Origin: an uncultured Flavobacteriaceae bacterium
GTDB lineage: Bacteria > Bacteroidota > Bacteroidia > Flavobacteriales > Flavobacteriaceae
Direction: 5' to 3'
DNA: 42,327 bases
NCBI GenBank assembly: GCA_947498845.1
Contig: CANMLX010000041.1
Coordinates: 1-42,327 of the forward strand
Part shown: in pieces, positions 33,505 to 41,436 of the stretch
Layout: the number at the start of each line of letters is the position of its first letter
Position numbering within the stretch: position 1 is the stretch's first letter
Made by a program: the position numbers and the translations under genes
Notes under the pieces: model-generated
Told to the model about the DNA's origin: nothing
Databases searched by the model: none
The model's input: the letters and a program-made list of their open reading frames with translations, nothing else

Positions 33505-34116
33505 ATGAGTTTAGTAAGATTAAATATAAAAGGAATATCGTATAGCCAAACCCAAAATGGCGCTTACGCTTTGATATTAAATGAAATTGAAGGTGACAGG
33601 AAATTACCAATAGTTATTGGTGCTTTCGAGGCACAATCTATTGCTATTGCTTTAGAAAAAGAAATTCGTCCGCCAAGGCCTTTAACTCACGATTTATTTA
33701 AAAATTTTGCCGATAGGTTTGATATTGTTGTAAAGCAAGTGATCATTCATAAACTGGTTGATGGCGTATTTTATTCTAGTTTAATTTGCGAACGCGATAA
33801 AATAGAAGAAATTATAGATGCCAGAACTAGTGATGCTATTGCATTGGCACTTCGCTTTAATGCACCTATTTTTACGTATAAAAATATTTTAGACAAAGCA
33901 GGGATTTATCTAAAGGTAGATTCTAAAAAAGATGATGAAGATCAAGAGGATAGTGTTTTAGTAGATGATATCCTTTCAGGAGAACTTGATCCAGTGGCTA
34001 AAGATGATTTCTCTTCAAAATCTCTCGAAGAACTTCATAATATGCTTAATGATGCTGTTGCCAATGAAGATTATGAAAAAGCAGCAAATATAAGAGACGA
34101 AATTTCCAAACGCTAA
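33505..34116 (+). CDS. Bifunctional nuclease family protein with UVR motif
   Basis: 203 residues. Positions about 1-140 form the bifunctional nuclease (BFN, DUF151) domain: LPIVIGAFEAQSIAIALEKE (33-52), PRPLTHDLF (55-63), DARTSDAIALALRFNAPIF (105-123). The C-terminal 40 residues carry a UvrB/UvrC-type UVR motif (SLEELHNMLNDAVANEDYEKAANIRDEI). BFN proteins were described with DNase and RNase activity in plants; in bacteria the role is not settled. Cytosolic. The nupC gene follows after 19 bp, so they may share a transcript. Confidence 0.9.
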   Translation: MSLVRLNIKGISYSQTQNGAYALILNEIEGDRKLPIVIGAFEAQSIAIALEKEIRPPRPLTHDLFKNFADRFDIVVKQVIIHKLVDGVFYSSLICERDKIEEIIDARTSDAIALALRFNAPIFTYKNILDKAGIYLKVDSKKDDEDQEDSVLVDDILSGELDPVAKDDFSSKSLEELHNMLNDAVANEDYEKAANIRDEISKR

Positions 34117-34135
34117 ATGATATAACTAGAACTTC

Positions 34136-35662
34136 ATGAAACAGTATATATTAGTAGTCTTTTTAATATTTACGCTAGTTTCTAATTTTTCATTTTCTCA
34201 AGACAACCAAAATAAAGCTGTTGAAAAAACGGTAGTAGACGTATCCCCAACAAAGGAACAAACGGTTCTTGTTGCCGATACCACACTTAATACATCAGCA
34301 GCGAGCAAAGCTGAAGTCTCTACTGCCAAGAATATTACCGAAAATAAAATCATACCAAGTCAAGGGTTTTCTCTAAAAAGTCTATGTCGTGGTATTTTAG
34401 GTATGCTATCATTAGTATTTATAGCGTTTCTTTTTAGTAGTAATCGTAAGGCTATAAATTGGAAAGTTGTGGGTATAGGATTGGCTTTTCAATTATTGAT
34501 AGCAATAGGTGTTTTAAAGGTTGAATTTATTAAGTTAATTTTTGAGTTTATTGGTCAGAAATTTATAGACCTATTGGAATACACAAGAGCTGGTAGCATA
34601 TTTCTTTTTGGAGATATTATGGATGTAGGTTCTTATGGATTTATTTTTGCTTTTCAGGTATTACCTACTATTTTATTCTTTTCTGCTTTAACCTCAGTTT
34701 TATTTTATTTAGGGATTATTCAAAAAGTTGTTCAAGCTATGGCTTGGCTACTATCAAAAGCATTAAAAATTTCCGGAGCAGAAAGTTTAAGTGTTGCTGG
34801 AAACATTTTTCTAGGGCAAACCGAAGCACCATTACTAATCAAAGCTTATTTGGATAAAATGAATAAGTCTGAAATGCTTTTAGTAATGATTGGGGGAATG
34901 GCCACCGTAGCAGGAGCTGTTTTAGCAGCTTATATAGGATTTTTAGGAGGTGACGATCCAGAGTTGCGTTTATTCTATGCAAAGCATTTATTAGCAGCCT
35001 CTGTAATGGCTGCTCCAGGAGCAATAGTGATTTCAAAAATACTATATCCGCAAACCGAACCTGTAGATACAGATGTAAACGTTTCTCAGGAAAAGATAGG
35101 GGCTAATTTCTTGGATGCTATAGCTAATGGAACTACAGAAGGACTAAAACTTGCAGTTAACGTAGGTGCTATGCTTTTAGTGTTTGTCGCATTTATAGCT
35201 ATGTTTAATGGACTTCTTGGTTGGTTTGGTAATGTGACTTCTTTAAATGATTGGGCTGCGAACAATACACCATATGAAAAACTTTCTCTAGAGCTCATTT
35301 TAGGGTATGTTTTTGCTCCTTTAATGTGGTTGATAGGAGTAGCAAAGGAAGATATGGCTTTAATGGGACAACTATTAGGAATTAAGTTAGCGGCAAGTGA
35401 GTTTATTGGTTATATACAACTGGCAGATTTAAAAAATGAAGCTAATACCATACATTTAACTTATGAGAAATCAGTAATAATGGCAACCTACATGCTATGT
35501 GGTTTTGCTAATTTTGCGTCTATCGGTATTCAAATAGGAGGTATAGGATCTTTAGCACCAGGGCAACGAAAAACATTATCCAAGTTTGGTATGAAAGCTT
35601 TACTTGGGGGGACTATAGCATCCCTTATTTCTGCAACAATTGCGGGAATGATAATTGGGTAA
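34136..35662 (+). CDS. nupC: NupC-type concentrative nucleoside transporter with exported N-terminal extension
   Basis: 508 residues; the transporter proper (about 85-508) has ten or more helices and CNT family motifs: FLGQTEAPLLIKAYL (222-236), AGAVLAAYIGFLG, and FANFASIGIQIGGIGSLAPGQR near 455-476. It imports nucleosides with Na+ or H+. Unusual is the first 85 residues: a signal-peptide-like start (MKQYILVVFLIFTLVSNFSFSQ) and a Ser/Thr/Lys/Val-rich linker, before the core begins with SLCRGILGMLSLVFIAF. This extension appears in some Bacteroidota homologues and could be cleaved or stay as an extra membrane helix. Downstream lies thyA, which also serves nucleotide supply. Confidence 0.92.
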   Translation: MKQYILVVFLIFTLVSNFSFSQDNQNKAVEKTVVDVSPTKEQTVLVADTTLNTSAASKAEVSTAKNITENKIIPSQGFSLKSLCRGILGMLSLVFIAFLFSSNRKAINWKVVGIGLAFQLLIAIGVLKVEFIKLIFEFIGQKFIDLLEYTRAGSIFLFGDIMDVGSYGFIFAFQVLPTILFFSALTSVLFYLGIIQKVVQAMAWLLSKALKISGAESLSVAGNIFLGQTEAPLLIKAYLDKMNKSEMLLVMIGGMATVAGAVLAAYIGFLGGDDPELRLFYAKHLLAASVMAAPGAIVISKILYPQTEPVDTDVNVSQEKIGANFLDAIANGTTEGLKLAVNVGAMLLVFVAFIAMFNGLLGWFGNVTSLNDWAANNTPYEKLSLELILGYVFAPLMWLIGVAKEDMALMGQLLGIKLAASEFIGYIQLADLKNEANTIHLTYEKSVIMATYMLCGFANFASIGIQIGGIGSLAPGQRKTLSKFGMKALLGGTIASLISATIAGMIIG

Positions 35663-35808
35663 TCCCCTTTGTCCTTCGAGCATTTCCCACTGAGAGGAAA
35701 ATTTAAGTTAATAACTTTTAATATTATGTTGTGTTGAAATCATATAGATTACCGACATATTTTTATTTTTATTTTTATTTTAAAAATTTTAAATTAACAA
35801 AAATAGTT

Positions 35809-35825
35809 TCTTCCCTTTGGGAAGA
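35809..35825 (+). promoter_or_regulatory. Hairpin just upstream of the thyA start
   Basis: TCTTCCC TTT GGGAAGA forms a 7-bp stem, 3-nt loop, 11 bp before the ATG and next to the purine-rich AGAAGAAGGA (35828-35836). The 174-bp gap after nupC has no other feature of note. It could affect translation of thyA or be the end of a small repeat. Confidence 0.4.
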
Positions 35826-35836
35826 CAGAAGAAGGA

Positions 35837-36661
35837 ATGAAGCAATATCACGACTTAGTAAAACACGTTTTAGAACACGGTAATGAAAAAGGAGATAGAA
35901 CTGGAACAGGAACTAAAAGTGTTTTTGGTTACCAAATGCGATTCGATTTAAGTGAAGGTTTTCCTATGGTAACCACTAAAAAATTACATTTAAAATCTAT
36001 TATTTACGAGTTGCTTTGGTTTTTAAAAGGCGATACAAATATTAACTATCTTACTAAAAATGGCGTGCGAATTTGGAATGAATGGGCAGATGATAATGGT
36101 GACTTAGGACCTGTTTATGGTCACCAGTGGCGCAATTGGAATAGTGATGAAATAGATCAGATAAAAGAAGTTATAGAAACACTTAAAAGCAATCCTAATA
36201 GTCGTAGAATGTTGGTGTCTGCTTGGAATCCTTCGGTATTACCAGATACCTCAAAAAGTTTTAGTGATAATGTAGCTAATGGAAAAGCAGCATTACCGCC
36301 ATGTCATGCTTTTTTTCAGTTTTATGTGGCTAATGGAAAATTATCTTGCCAATTATACCAACGTAGTGCAGATATTTTTCTGGGAGTGCCTTTTAATATA
36401 GCATCATACGCTTTATTTACTATGATGATGGCTCAGGTTTGTGGTTACAAGGCAGGAGAGTTTATACACACGTTTGGTGATGCACACATTTATAGCAATC
36501 ATTTTGAGCAGTTAGAATTACAATTATCTCGAGAGCCAAGAACATTACCTAAAATGATCCTAAATCCTGAAGTTAAAGATATTTTCGATTTTAAATTTGA
36601 AGACTTTACATTAGTTGATTATAATCCTCACCCGCACATTAAAGGTAAAGTAGCGGTATAA
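35837..36661 (+). CDS. thyA: Thymidylate synthase
   Basis: 274 residues. It methylates dUMP to dTMP with methylene-tetrahydrofolate in the cytosol. Seen: the phosphate-binding R21 in DRTGTGT, LRW-type block YELLWFLKGDTNI, the catalytic Cys156 in LPPCHAFFQFYV, and QLYQRSADIFLGVPFNIASYA. The family C-terminus DFTLVDYNPHPHIKGKVAV is complete. It is a normal ThyA of about E. coli size, with a short insert near 136-150 (SFSDNVANGKA). A dihydrofolate reductase gene, often next to thyA, is not here. Confidence 0.98.
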   Translation: MKQYHDLVKHVLEHGNEKGDRTGTGTKSVFGYQMRFDLSEGFPMVTTKKLHLKSIIYELLWFLKGDTNINYLTKNGVRIWNEWADDNGDLGPVYGHQWRNWNSDEIDQIKEVIETLKSNPNSRRMLVSAWNPSVLPDTSKSFSDNVANGKAALPPCHAFFQFYVANGKLSCQLYQRSADIFLGVPFNIASYALFTMMMAQVCGYKAGEFIHTFGDAHIYSNHFEQLELQLSREPRTLPKMILNPEVKDIFDFKFEDFTLVDYNPHPHIKGKVAV

Positions 36662-36702
36662 TTTTTTAATTTATTAAAATGTAAAATCTTAACCCTGTAC
36701 TC

Positions 36703-37089
36703 ATGGAAAAGCGCGTCACTGGAATTGGAGGTCTATTTTTTAAATCTAAAGATCCAAAAGCGAGTAAAGATTGGTATAAGAAACATTTAGGTTTTAATAC
36801 AGATGATTATGGATGTATGTTTTGGTGGAAAGATAATCAAGGAAAAGAATGTTCAACACAATGGTGTCCATTTCCAGAAAAAACTACCTATTATGAGCCC
36901 TCGAAGAAGGACTTTATGTTTAATTACCGTGTAGAAAATCTCGAAGTATTATTAAAGGTATTAAAAGAAGAAGGCGTTACCATTGTTGGTGAGCTAGAAC
37001 AATACGAGTACGGTAAGTTTGGGTGGATTTTGGATAACGAAGGTAACAAAATAGAACTCTGGGAGCCAGTAGATGCCGCGTTTAAATAG
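36703..37089 (+). CDS. VOC (glyoxalase/bleomycin-resistance) superfamily protein
   Basis: 128 residues, one VOC fold of two beta-alpha-beta-beta-beta modules: GIGGLFFKSKDPKASKDWYKKHLGF (7-31) and FMFNYRVENLEVLLKVLKEEGVTIVGELE (about 71-99), ending with YGKFGWILDNEGNKIELWEP (103-122), which holds the conserved metal-site Glu of the family. The catalysed reaction cannot be told. It lies 41 bp after thyA and 6 bp before the TauE-type gene, so the three may form a transcript. Confidence 0.87.
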   Translation: MEKRVTGIGGLFFKSKDPKASKDWYKKHLGFNTDDYGCMFWWKDNQGKECSTQWCPFPEKTTYYEPSKKDFMFNYRVENLEVLLKVLKEEGVTIVGELEQYEYGKFGWILDNEGNKIELWEPVDAAFK

Positions 37090-37095
37090 TTAGGC

Positions 37096-37860
37096 TTGGA
37101 GATATTAGAAATTTTTCACTCATACGATTTATCGCTACAGCACTATGCAGCGATTTTTTTTGCGGCATTTGTTTTAGGGTTTTCAAAATCTGGTGTTAAG
37201 GGCATTGGAATCATCATTATTTTAATATTAGCATTTGTTTTTGGAGAAAAAGCATCTACAGGTATTCTATTACCCATGCTTATTTGTGCAGATGTTTTAG
37301 CTGTTGCTTATTATAATAGACACACACAATGGGACTTTATTAAAAAGCTAATACCTTCTATGATTATAGGGATTTTAGTAGCTGTTTGGGTAGGTGATAC
37401 CATTTCAGATGTTTTCTTTAAGCGTGTCATGGCTTTTATTATCCTTATTTCTATTTTAATCATGCTGTATTTTGAAAAACGTAAAGACGTATATATACCA
37501 AAAAACAAATGGTTTTCTAATACCACTGGATTTTTAGCGGGTTTCTTTACTATGATAGGTAATTTGGCAGGCCCTATATCTAATGTATACTTTCTGGCTA
37601 TGCGATTACCAAAAAATCAATTTATAGGTACTGCAGCATGGTTGTTTTTTATTGTTAATCTCTTTAAGCTACCATTTCATTTTTTTGTTTGGAAAACAGT
37701 GACTAAAGAAAGTTTGGTTTTAAATACAACGTTACTCCCAGTATTAATTATTGGATTTTTTATAGGCACAAAAGTGGTGAAACAAATCTCTAATATCAAT
37801 TACAGGCGCTTTATCGTTTTTGTTACTATGGTAGGAGGTTTAATAATGTTATTTAGATAA
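37096..37860 (+). CDS. TauE/SafE family sulfite-exporter-like membrane protein
   Basis: 254 residues, about eight hydrophobic helices. The first, AAIFFAAFVLGFSKSGVKGIGIIIILILAFVFG split over two helices, has the family's GFSKSG.KG pattern; the mirror motif near the middle is GFLAGFFTMIGNLAGPISNVYFLA. TauE/SafE proteins export sulfite or organosulfonates or small acids; the substrate here is open. The start is TTG at 37096, 6 bp past the VOC stop; no ATG occurs before the first helix, and the family N-terminus fits. It is the last gene of the run and ends before a weak terminator (37871-37892). Confidence 0.85.
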   Translation: MEILEIFHSYDLSLQHYAAIFFAAFVLGFSKSGVKGIGIIIILILAFVFGEKASTGILLPMLICADVLAVAYYNRHTQWDFIKKLIPSMIIGILVAVWVGDTISDVFFKRVMAFIILISILIMLYFEKRKDVYIPKNKWFSNTTGFLAGFFTMIGNLAGPISNVYFLAMRLPKNQFIGTAAWLFFIVNLFKLPFHFFVWKTVTKESLVLNTTLLPVLIIGFFIGTKVVKQISNINYRRFIVFVTMVGGLIMLFR

Positions 37861-37870
37861 TCTCCTAAAT

Positions 37871-37892
37871 ATCAAAATATTTGATTTTTTTT
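37871..37892 (+). terminator. Short hairpin terminator
   Basis: ATCAAA / TTTGAT with 3-nt loop, followed by a run of T, 11 bp after the TauE-type stop. Confidence 0.5.
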
Positions 37893-37929
37893 AATACATT
37901 TATGCTTTAACCAAATAAACGTATTTATT

Positions 37930-38439
37930 ATGTCTGACGAAAAAAATCTAAGTGACGACCTTAATGACATGTTAGGAGATGCTAAAGAGGGGGCAAAAAA
38001 CGCAGCTGACAAGGTTAGCGAAAAAGCTGGCGAATTAGCCGATGATGCTAAAGAACTAGCAGGAGAAGCTAAAGAAAAAGCAAAAGAGTTTGCCAGTGAA
38101 GCTAAAGAAACAGCTTCTGAATTAGCAGAAGATGCTAAAGAAGTGTTGAGTGATGGTAAAAATGTGGCTATTATTGCCCATTTTACATTAATAGGTTGGA
38201 TCATAGCGCTTGTTATGAACGGTAGTAACAAAACAGAAATAGGTTCTTTTTATATAAGACAAATGCTTGGACTTATAATACTAAGTGTTATAGGTAGTTT
38301 TATTCCTTTTGTGAATTTAATAGTTTGGATTGCTGTTTTAGTGCTTTGGCTTATTAGTTTAATAGGCGCATTTAGTGGTGAGAAAAAGGAAATCCCTTTA
38401 TTGGGAGGACAGTTTCAAGAATGGTTTAAATCATTATAA
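37930..38439 (+). CDS. Amphipathic-helix (LEA-like) protein with DUF4870-like membrane domain
   Basis: 169 residues in two parts. Residues about 5-75 are a charged Ala/Lys/Glu/Asp helix with an 11-residue periodicity (repeats such as AGELADDAKEL, AGEAKEKAKEF, ASEAKETASEL), like group 3 LEA proteins and YtxH-type stress proteins. Residues 78-150 are membrane: VAIIAHFTLIGWIIALVMN, FYIRQMLGLIILSVIG and VNLIVWIAVLVLWLISLIGAF, as in DUF4870 proteins. Neither part has a firm function; protection of membrane or proteins under stress is inference. It is transcribed alone with its own terminator. Confidence 0.75.
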   Translation: MSDEKNLSDDLNDMLGDAKEGAKNAADKVSEKAGELADDAKELAGEAKEKAKEFASEAKETASELAEDAKEVLSDGKNVAIIAHFTLIGWIIALVMNGSNKTEIGSFYIRQMLGLIILSVIGSFIPFVNLIVWIAVLVLWLISLIGAFSGEKKEIPLLGGQFQEWFKSL

Positions 38440-38448
38440 ACGTTAACT

Positions 38449-38480
38449 AAGCTAAGAACAATTGTTTTTAGCTTTTTTAG
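38449..38480 (+). terminator. Hairpin terminator after the LEA-like gene
   Basis: AAGCTAAGAAC (38449-38459) pairs with GTTTTTAGCTT (38464-38474) with one G-T pair, then TTTTT. Confidence 0.7.
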
Positions 38481-38490
38481 TTATTATTAC

Positions 38491-38530
38491 ATCGTAATAT
38501 TGCAATATTACGATTATTGTCTTATTTTTG
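38491..38530 (+). promoter_or_regulatory. arsR promoter with 24-bp palindromic operator
   Basis: A perfect 24-bp dyad (38491-38514; core CGTAATATTGCAATATTACG) covers the -33 TTG (38500-38502). After a 20-bp spacer TATTTTTG (38523-38530) is the -7 box; the ATG is at 38548. A repressor bound to the dyad would block this promoter, as expected for ArsR autorepression. Confidence 0.75.
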
Positions 38531-38547
38531 TATTCTAATTAAGAATT

Positions 38548-38871
38548 ATGGGCGCATCTAAACTCGATATTTATTCAGAAGATATAAACCTTATGGCAAC
38601 AATTGCCAAAGTATTTGCGCACCCTGCTCGTGTCGCTATTTTGCAATATATAAGTAAACAAGAATCTTGTATTTGTAATGATATTGTAGATGAAATAGGA
38701 TTGTCGCAACCTACCATATCTCAACATTTACAGGTAATAAACAAAGCAGGATTATTAAAAGGCAATTACAAAGGAAAAAGTATTTGTTATTGCTTAAATA
38801 TCGATAAATTTAGAGAATTTCAGGAAAAATTTAATCAATTTTTTAATACAACAACATCTAATTGTTGTTAA
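38548..38871 (+). CDS. arsR: ArsR-type arsenite-responsive repressor
   Basis: 107 residues, a winged-helix ArsR/SmtB protein. The metal site matches arsenic-type ArsR: C41-I-C43 in QESCICNDIVDEIGLSQPTISQHL, just ahead of the recognition helix; arsenite binding to this Cys pair releases DNA in known homologues. Two more Cys lie at 80 and 82 (SICYCL), and the chain ends in Cys-Cys (106-107). It heads the unit with the DUF6428 and arsC-type genes (34-bp gap to the next) and has a fitting palindromic operator just upstream. Confidence 0.9.
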   Translation: MGASKLDIYSEDINLMATIAKVFAHPARVAILQYISKQESCICNDIVDEIGLSQPTISQHLQVINKAGLLKGNYKGKSICYCLNIDKFREFQEKFNQFFNTTTSNCC

Positions 38872-38905
38872 ACGCTATTTATTATACACGGTAAAAAATA
38901 TAGTT

Positions 38906-39394
38906 ATGAAAACACAAGAACTATTTTCGGTTTTAGAAGAGAACAAAGATAAAACACTATTGTTTGAATACGCTCAAGGCGTGTTTGTTGGTGCAAATTA
39001 TCACATTACAGAAGTAAAGCATATTACTGTAGATTCTGTAGATTGTGGCGCACAAACCGATAGCTGGAAAGAAACCATAATTCAGCTTTGGGAAAGCCCT
39101 AGTGAGATTGGTAAAACAGAATTTATGTCTGTATTAAAAGCTTTGGGAATCTTGAATAAAGTAGGTAAAATGAAAACTTATACTTTAGATGCAGAAGTGA
39201 AATTTGAATACAGCAACGCTACATTCCATACAGCTCAATTATTCGTTAACGATTTCGAAATACGCGGGAACAACCTTATTATTAAATTAGCGGTCGAAAA
39301 AACAGATTGTAAGGCCAAAGAACTTTGTGGTGTTCCAGAAGAAACAGTAAAAGCAGAGGCTTCAAGTTGTAGCCCAGGCAGTGGTTGTTGTTAA
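38906..39394 (+). CDS. DUF6428 family protein of the arsenic cluster
   Basis: 162 residues. Known as the DUF6428 family, which I recall beside arsR and arsC-type genes in Bacteroidota. Seen: LLFEYAQGVFVGANYHITEVKHI (18-40), VDSVDCGAQTDSWKETIIQLWESP (43-66), then a tail with Cys135, Cys141, Cys155, Cys161 and Cys162 (ending SSCSPGSGCC). The vicinal Cys at the very end looks able to bind arsenite or another soft metal, perhaps as a metallochaperone; this is inference. No signal peptide. It is the middle gene of the three. Confidence 0.85.
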   Translation: MKTQELFSVLEENKDKTLLFEYAQGVFVGANYHITEVKHITVDSVDCGAQTDSWKETIIQLWESPSEIGKTEFMSVLKALGILNKVGKMKTYTLDAEVKFEYSNATFHTAQLFVNDFEIRGNNLIIKLAVEKTDCKAKELCGVPEETVKAEASSCSPGSGCC

Positions 39395-39416
39395 TCGATA
39401 AACTTATAAAATTAAT

Positions 39417-40031
39417 ATGATAGTATTTGAAAAAATTGCTGGTGTTATAGATACATTAGATATCAATGAGATTTCAGAAGAGCGAAAGGAGATATTAAAC
39501 GTTTTAGTAGATTATTTAAAAAATAAGATTGAAGATAACGCAGCGATACGTTTAAATTTTATTTGTACGCATAATTCACGCCGTAGCCATTTATCGCAAA
39601 TATGGGCGCAAACTATGGCGACGTATTACAATATTAATCATGTATCGTGTTATTCTGGAGGAACAGAAGCCACAGCCATGTTCCCTAAAGTAGGAGAAAC
39701 ATTAACAAATCAGGGATTTAAAATTGCTAAGTTATCAGATGTACAAAACCCTGTGTATAGTGTGAAGTTTTCTGAAAATGAACCGTCTGTCATCGCTTTT
39801 TCTAAGACTTTTGACGATGCTTTTAATCCAGCTTCACAGTTTGCAGCAATCATGACCTGCTCGTCTGCCGATGAAGCTTGTCCAATGGTGTTAGGGTGTG
39901 ATAAACGCATCACTATTACTTATGAAGATCCAAAAAAATCTGATGGTACACCACAACAAACAGAGACTTATTTAGAAAGAAGTCAACAAATTGCAACTGA
40001 GATGAAATATGTTTTTTCTAACTTAAGGTGA
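39417..40031 (+). CDS. arsC: Arsenate reductase / low-molecular-weight phosphatase family protein
   Basis: 204 residues. The phosphatase loop C-x5-R-S is at C50-THNSR-R56-S57 after a leading FICTHNSRRSHLSQIWAQT; C50 is the nucleophile expected to attack arsenate. A second Cys group (TCSSADEACPMVLGC, about 144-158) and the Asp in YEDPKKSD (about 165-172) provide the relay Cys and general acid. It is longer than classical thioredoxin-coupled ArsC (about 130) by an N-terminal 45-residue helical part. Role: reduction of arsenate to arsenite, which then needs an export pump. No pump gene follows; the next 2 kb is Fic and ParDE on the other strand. Confidence 0.85.
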   Translation: MIVFEKIAGVIDTLDINEISEERKEILNVLVDYLKNKIEDNAAIRLNFICTHNSRRSHLSQIWAQTMATYYNINHVSCYSGGTEATAMFPKVGETLTNQGFKIAKLSDVQNPVYSVKFSENEPSVIAFSKTFDDAFNPASQFAAIMTCSSADEACPMVLGCDKRITITYEDPKKSDGTPQQTETYLERSQQIATEMKYVFSNLR

Positions 40032-40066
40032 GTTCGAAATAACGAAAAAAGTACAGTTACTAGTGA

Positions 40067-40258
40067 GTATGAGAAACGTAGGGCGGGTAATAAGTGATAC
40101 GTTTCGAGTTGGCACTAAGCTAAATATAAATATTTTGCTTTTATCATATTTTGTAAATGCCAAATTTTATATTTGGCAACTTTGCAAGTGAATATTGATC
40201 TCTCGATAAAGCCCAAAAAGCCTTATGCCTTATGTTTTCTTATACATTGTTAGCACCT
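40067..40258 (-). repeat. Structured spacer A (cassette-boundary-like) after the Fic gene
   Basis: Read on the minus strand from the Fic end: GGTGCTAACAATGTATAAGA, which supplies the last codons and the TAA of Fic, then an A/T hairpin TGCCAAAT/ATTTGGCA (40158-40178), then a 49-nt block (40067-40115) with the hairpin GAAACGTA / TACGTTTC. Spacer B (41437-41640) has the same three parts in the same order. The stretch 40032-40066 after arsC has nothing else. Confidence 0.65.
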
Positions 40259-41355
40259 GGCTTTCTTATTAGTTCATAATTAGTACTTCTTCCCCCAGAT
40301 ATTTCTTGCTTTAAAATTCCTTTTGAAATTAAATCTTTAATATCTCTTAGAGCAGTATCTGTCGAGCACTTTACAATTTTAGCCCATTTTGAACTTTTTA
40401 ATTTTCCATCGAATCCATCAAATAGTTTGTTAAGCATTTTCCTTTGTCTACTATTCAATTCGGTTTCTTTGTGATATTCCCAAAAATTTGCTTTATCAAA
40501 TACTTTTTCAAGTGTGGATTCAGTAGATTTTAATGAGCAATATAAACAGTTTAGAAACCATTCTAACCATTCTGTAATATCTCCAGAACTATGTTGAACT
40601 TTTTGTAAAATAGAATAATAAGTTTTCTTTTCAGCTAAAATTTGGTTAGATAAGCTATAAAACCTAAGAGAACTTTGTTCAGATTTAGCCAATAGTAAGT
40701 CGGTTAAAGCTCTTGCTATTCGACCATTTCCATCATCAAATGGATGTATTATTATAAACCAAAAGTGGACTATTGCAGATTTAATAACTAGGTCTATATC
40801 TTTCTCTTTTTTTATCCAATTAAGTAATAAGTTCATTTCTTTTTGAACTGTATCATGATGTGGAGCCTCAAAATGTATCATTTCTTTTCCCATTGCTCCA
40901 GATACTACTTGCATTTCTCCTTTTCGATAACAACCAATTTCAATTTTATACATTCCACTATATCCAGTGGGGAATAAAGATGCGTGCCAACCAAATAATC
41001 TTACATTACTTAGGTCTTTGTCGTAGTTTCTAGTTGCATCTAGCATCATTTCTACCACACCTTCAACATCTCTTCCAGCGTGAACCATTCCAGATGTTTC
41101 TATTCCTAGTTTTTGAGCTATAGAAGAGCGAACTTGTTCATAGTTTAAAAACTCTCCTTCGATTTCTGATGATTTTAGAACATCTAAAGTCAGTGTAGAC
41201 AAGTAAGTTTCTTCTTTTAAAGTAAATCCAATATTATTCATTTGCCCAAAGATTTTTCCTTGAAGATGTCTAACTTTACCTAATATATTTCCGATTTTTT
41301 TTTCATTCCAAGTAAAGTTAGGCCATTGTTTATATTCATAGATGTATTTAGGCAT
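40240..41355 (-). CDS. Fic family protein with DUF4172 domain
   Basis: 371 residues from the ATG at 41355 (a TTG three codons earlier is possible). The N-terminal YIYEYKQWPNFTWNEKKIGN part is the DUF4172 type. An inhibitory helix motif SSEIEG ([S/T]xxxE[G/N]) is near 62-67, and the catalytic Fic motif HPFDDGNGRIAR at about 204-215. The C-terminal 90 residues look like a winged helix (LNSRQRKMLNKLFDGFDGKL...). Fic enzymes transfer AMP (or other nucleotides) to hydroxyl side chains; this one should be self-inhibited until the helix is displaced. The target is unknown. It lies alone between two related structured spacers and points away from ParDE. Confidence 0.9.
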   Translation of the reverse strand: MPKYIYEYKQWPNFTWNEKKIGNILGKVRHLQGKIFGQMNNIGFTLKEETYLSTLTLDVLKSSEIEGEFLNYEQVRSSIAQKLGIETSGMVHAGRDVEGVVEMMLDATRNYDKDLSNVRLFGWHASLFPTGYSGMYKIEIGCYRKGEMQVVSGAMGKEMIHFEAPHHDTVQKEMNLLLNWIKKEKDIDLVIKSAIVHFWFIIIHPFDDGNGRIARALTDLLLAKSEQSSLRFYSLSNQILAEKKTYYSILQKVQHSSGDITEWLEWFLNCLYCSLKSTESTLEKVFDKANFWEYHKETELNSRQRKMLNKLFDGFDGKLKSSKWAKIVKCSTDTALRDIKDLISKGILKQEISGGRSTNYELIRKPGANNV

Positions 41356-41436
41356 ATGCGACAAATAATAGATTTATTCATCGCAAATATAAGGTGAATA
41401 TTTAGCTTAATTACCGCAAAGATGTTTTTTTTGCTT

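Noticed and set aside
37872..38231. Antisense Ser/Ala/Leu-rich repeat protein opposite the LEA-like gene
   Set aside because: The repeat pattern is the reverse complement of the 11-residue repeats of the true gene, which has good starts and a membrane domain.
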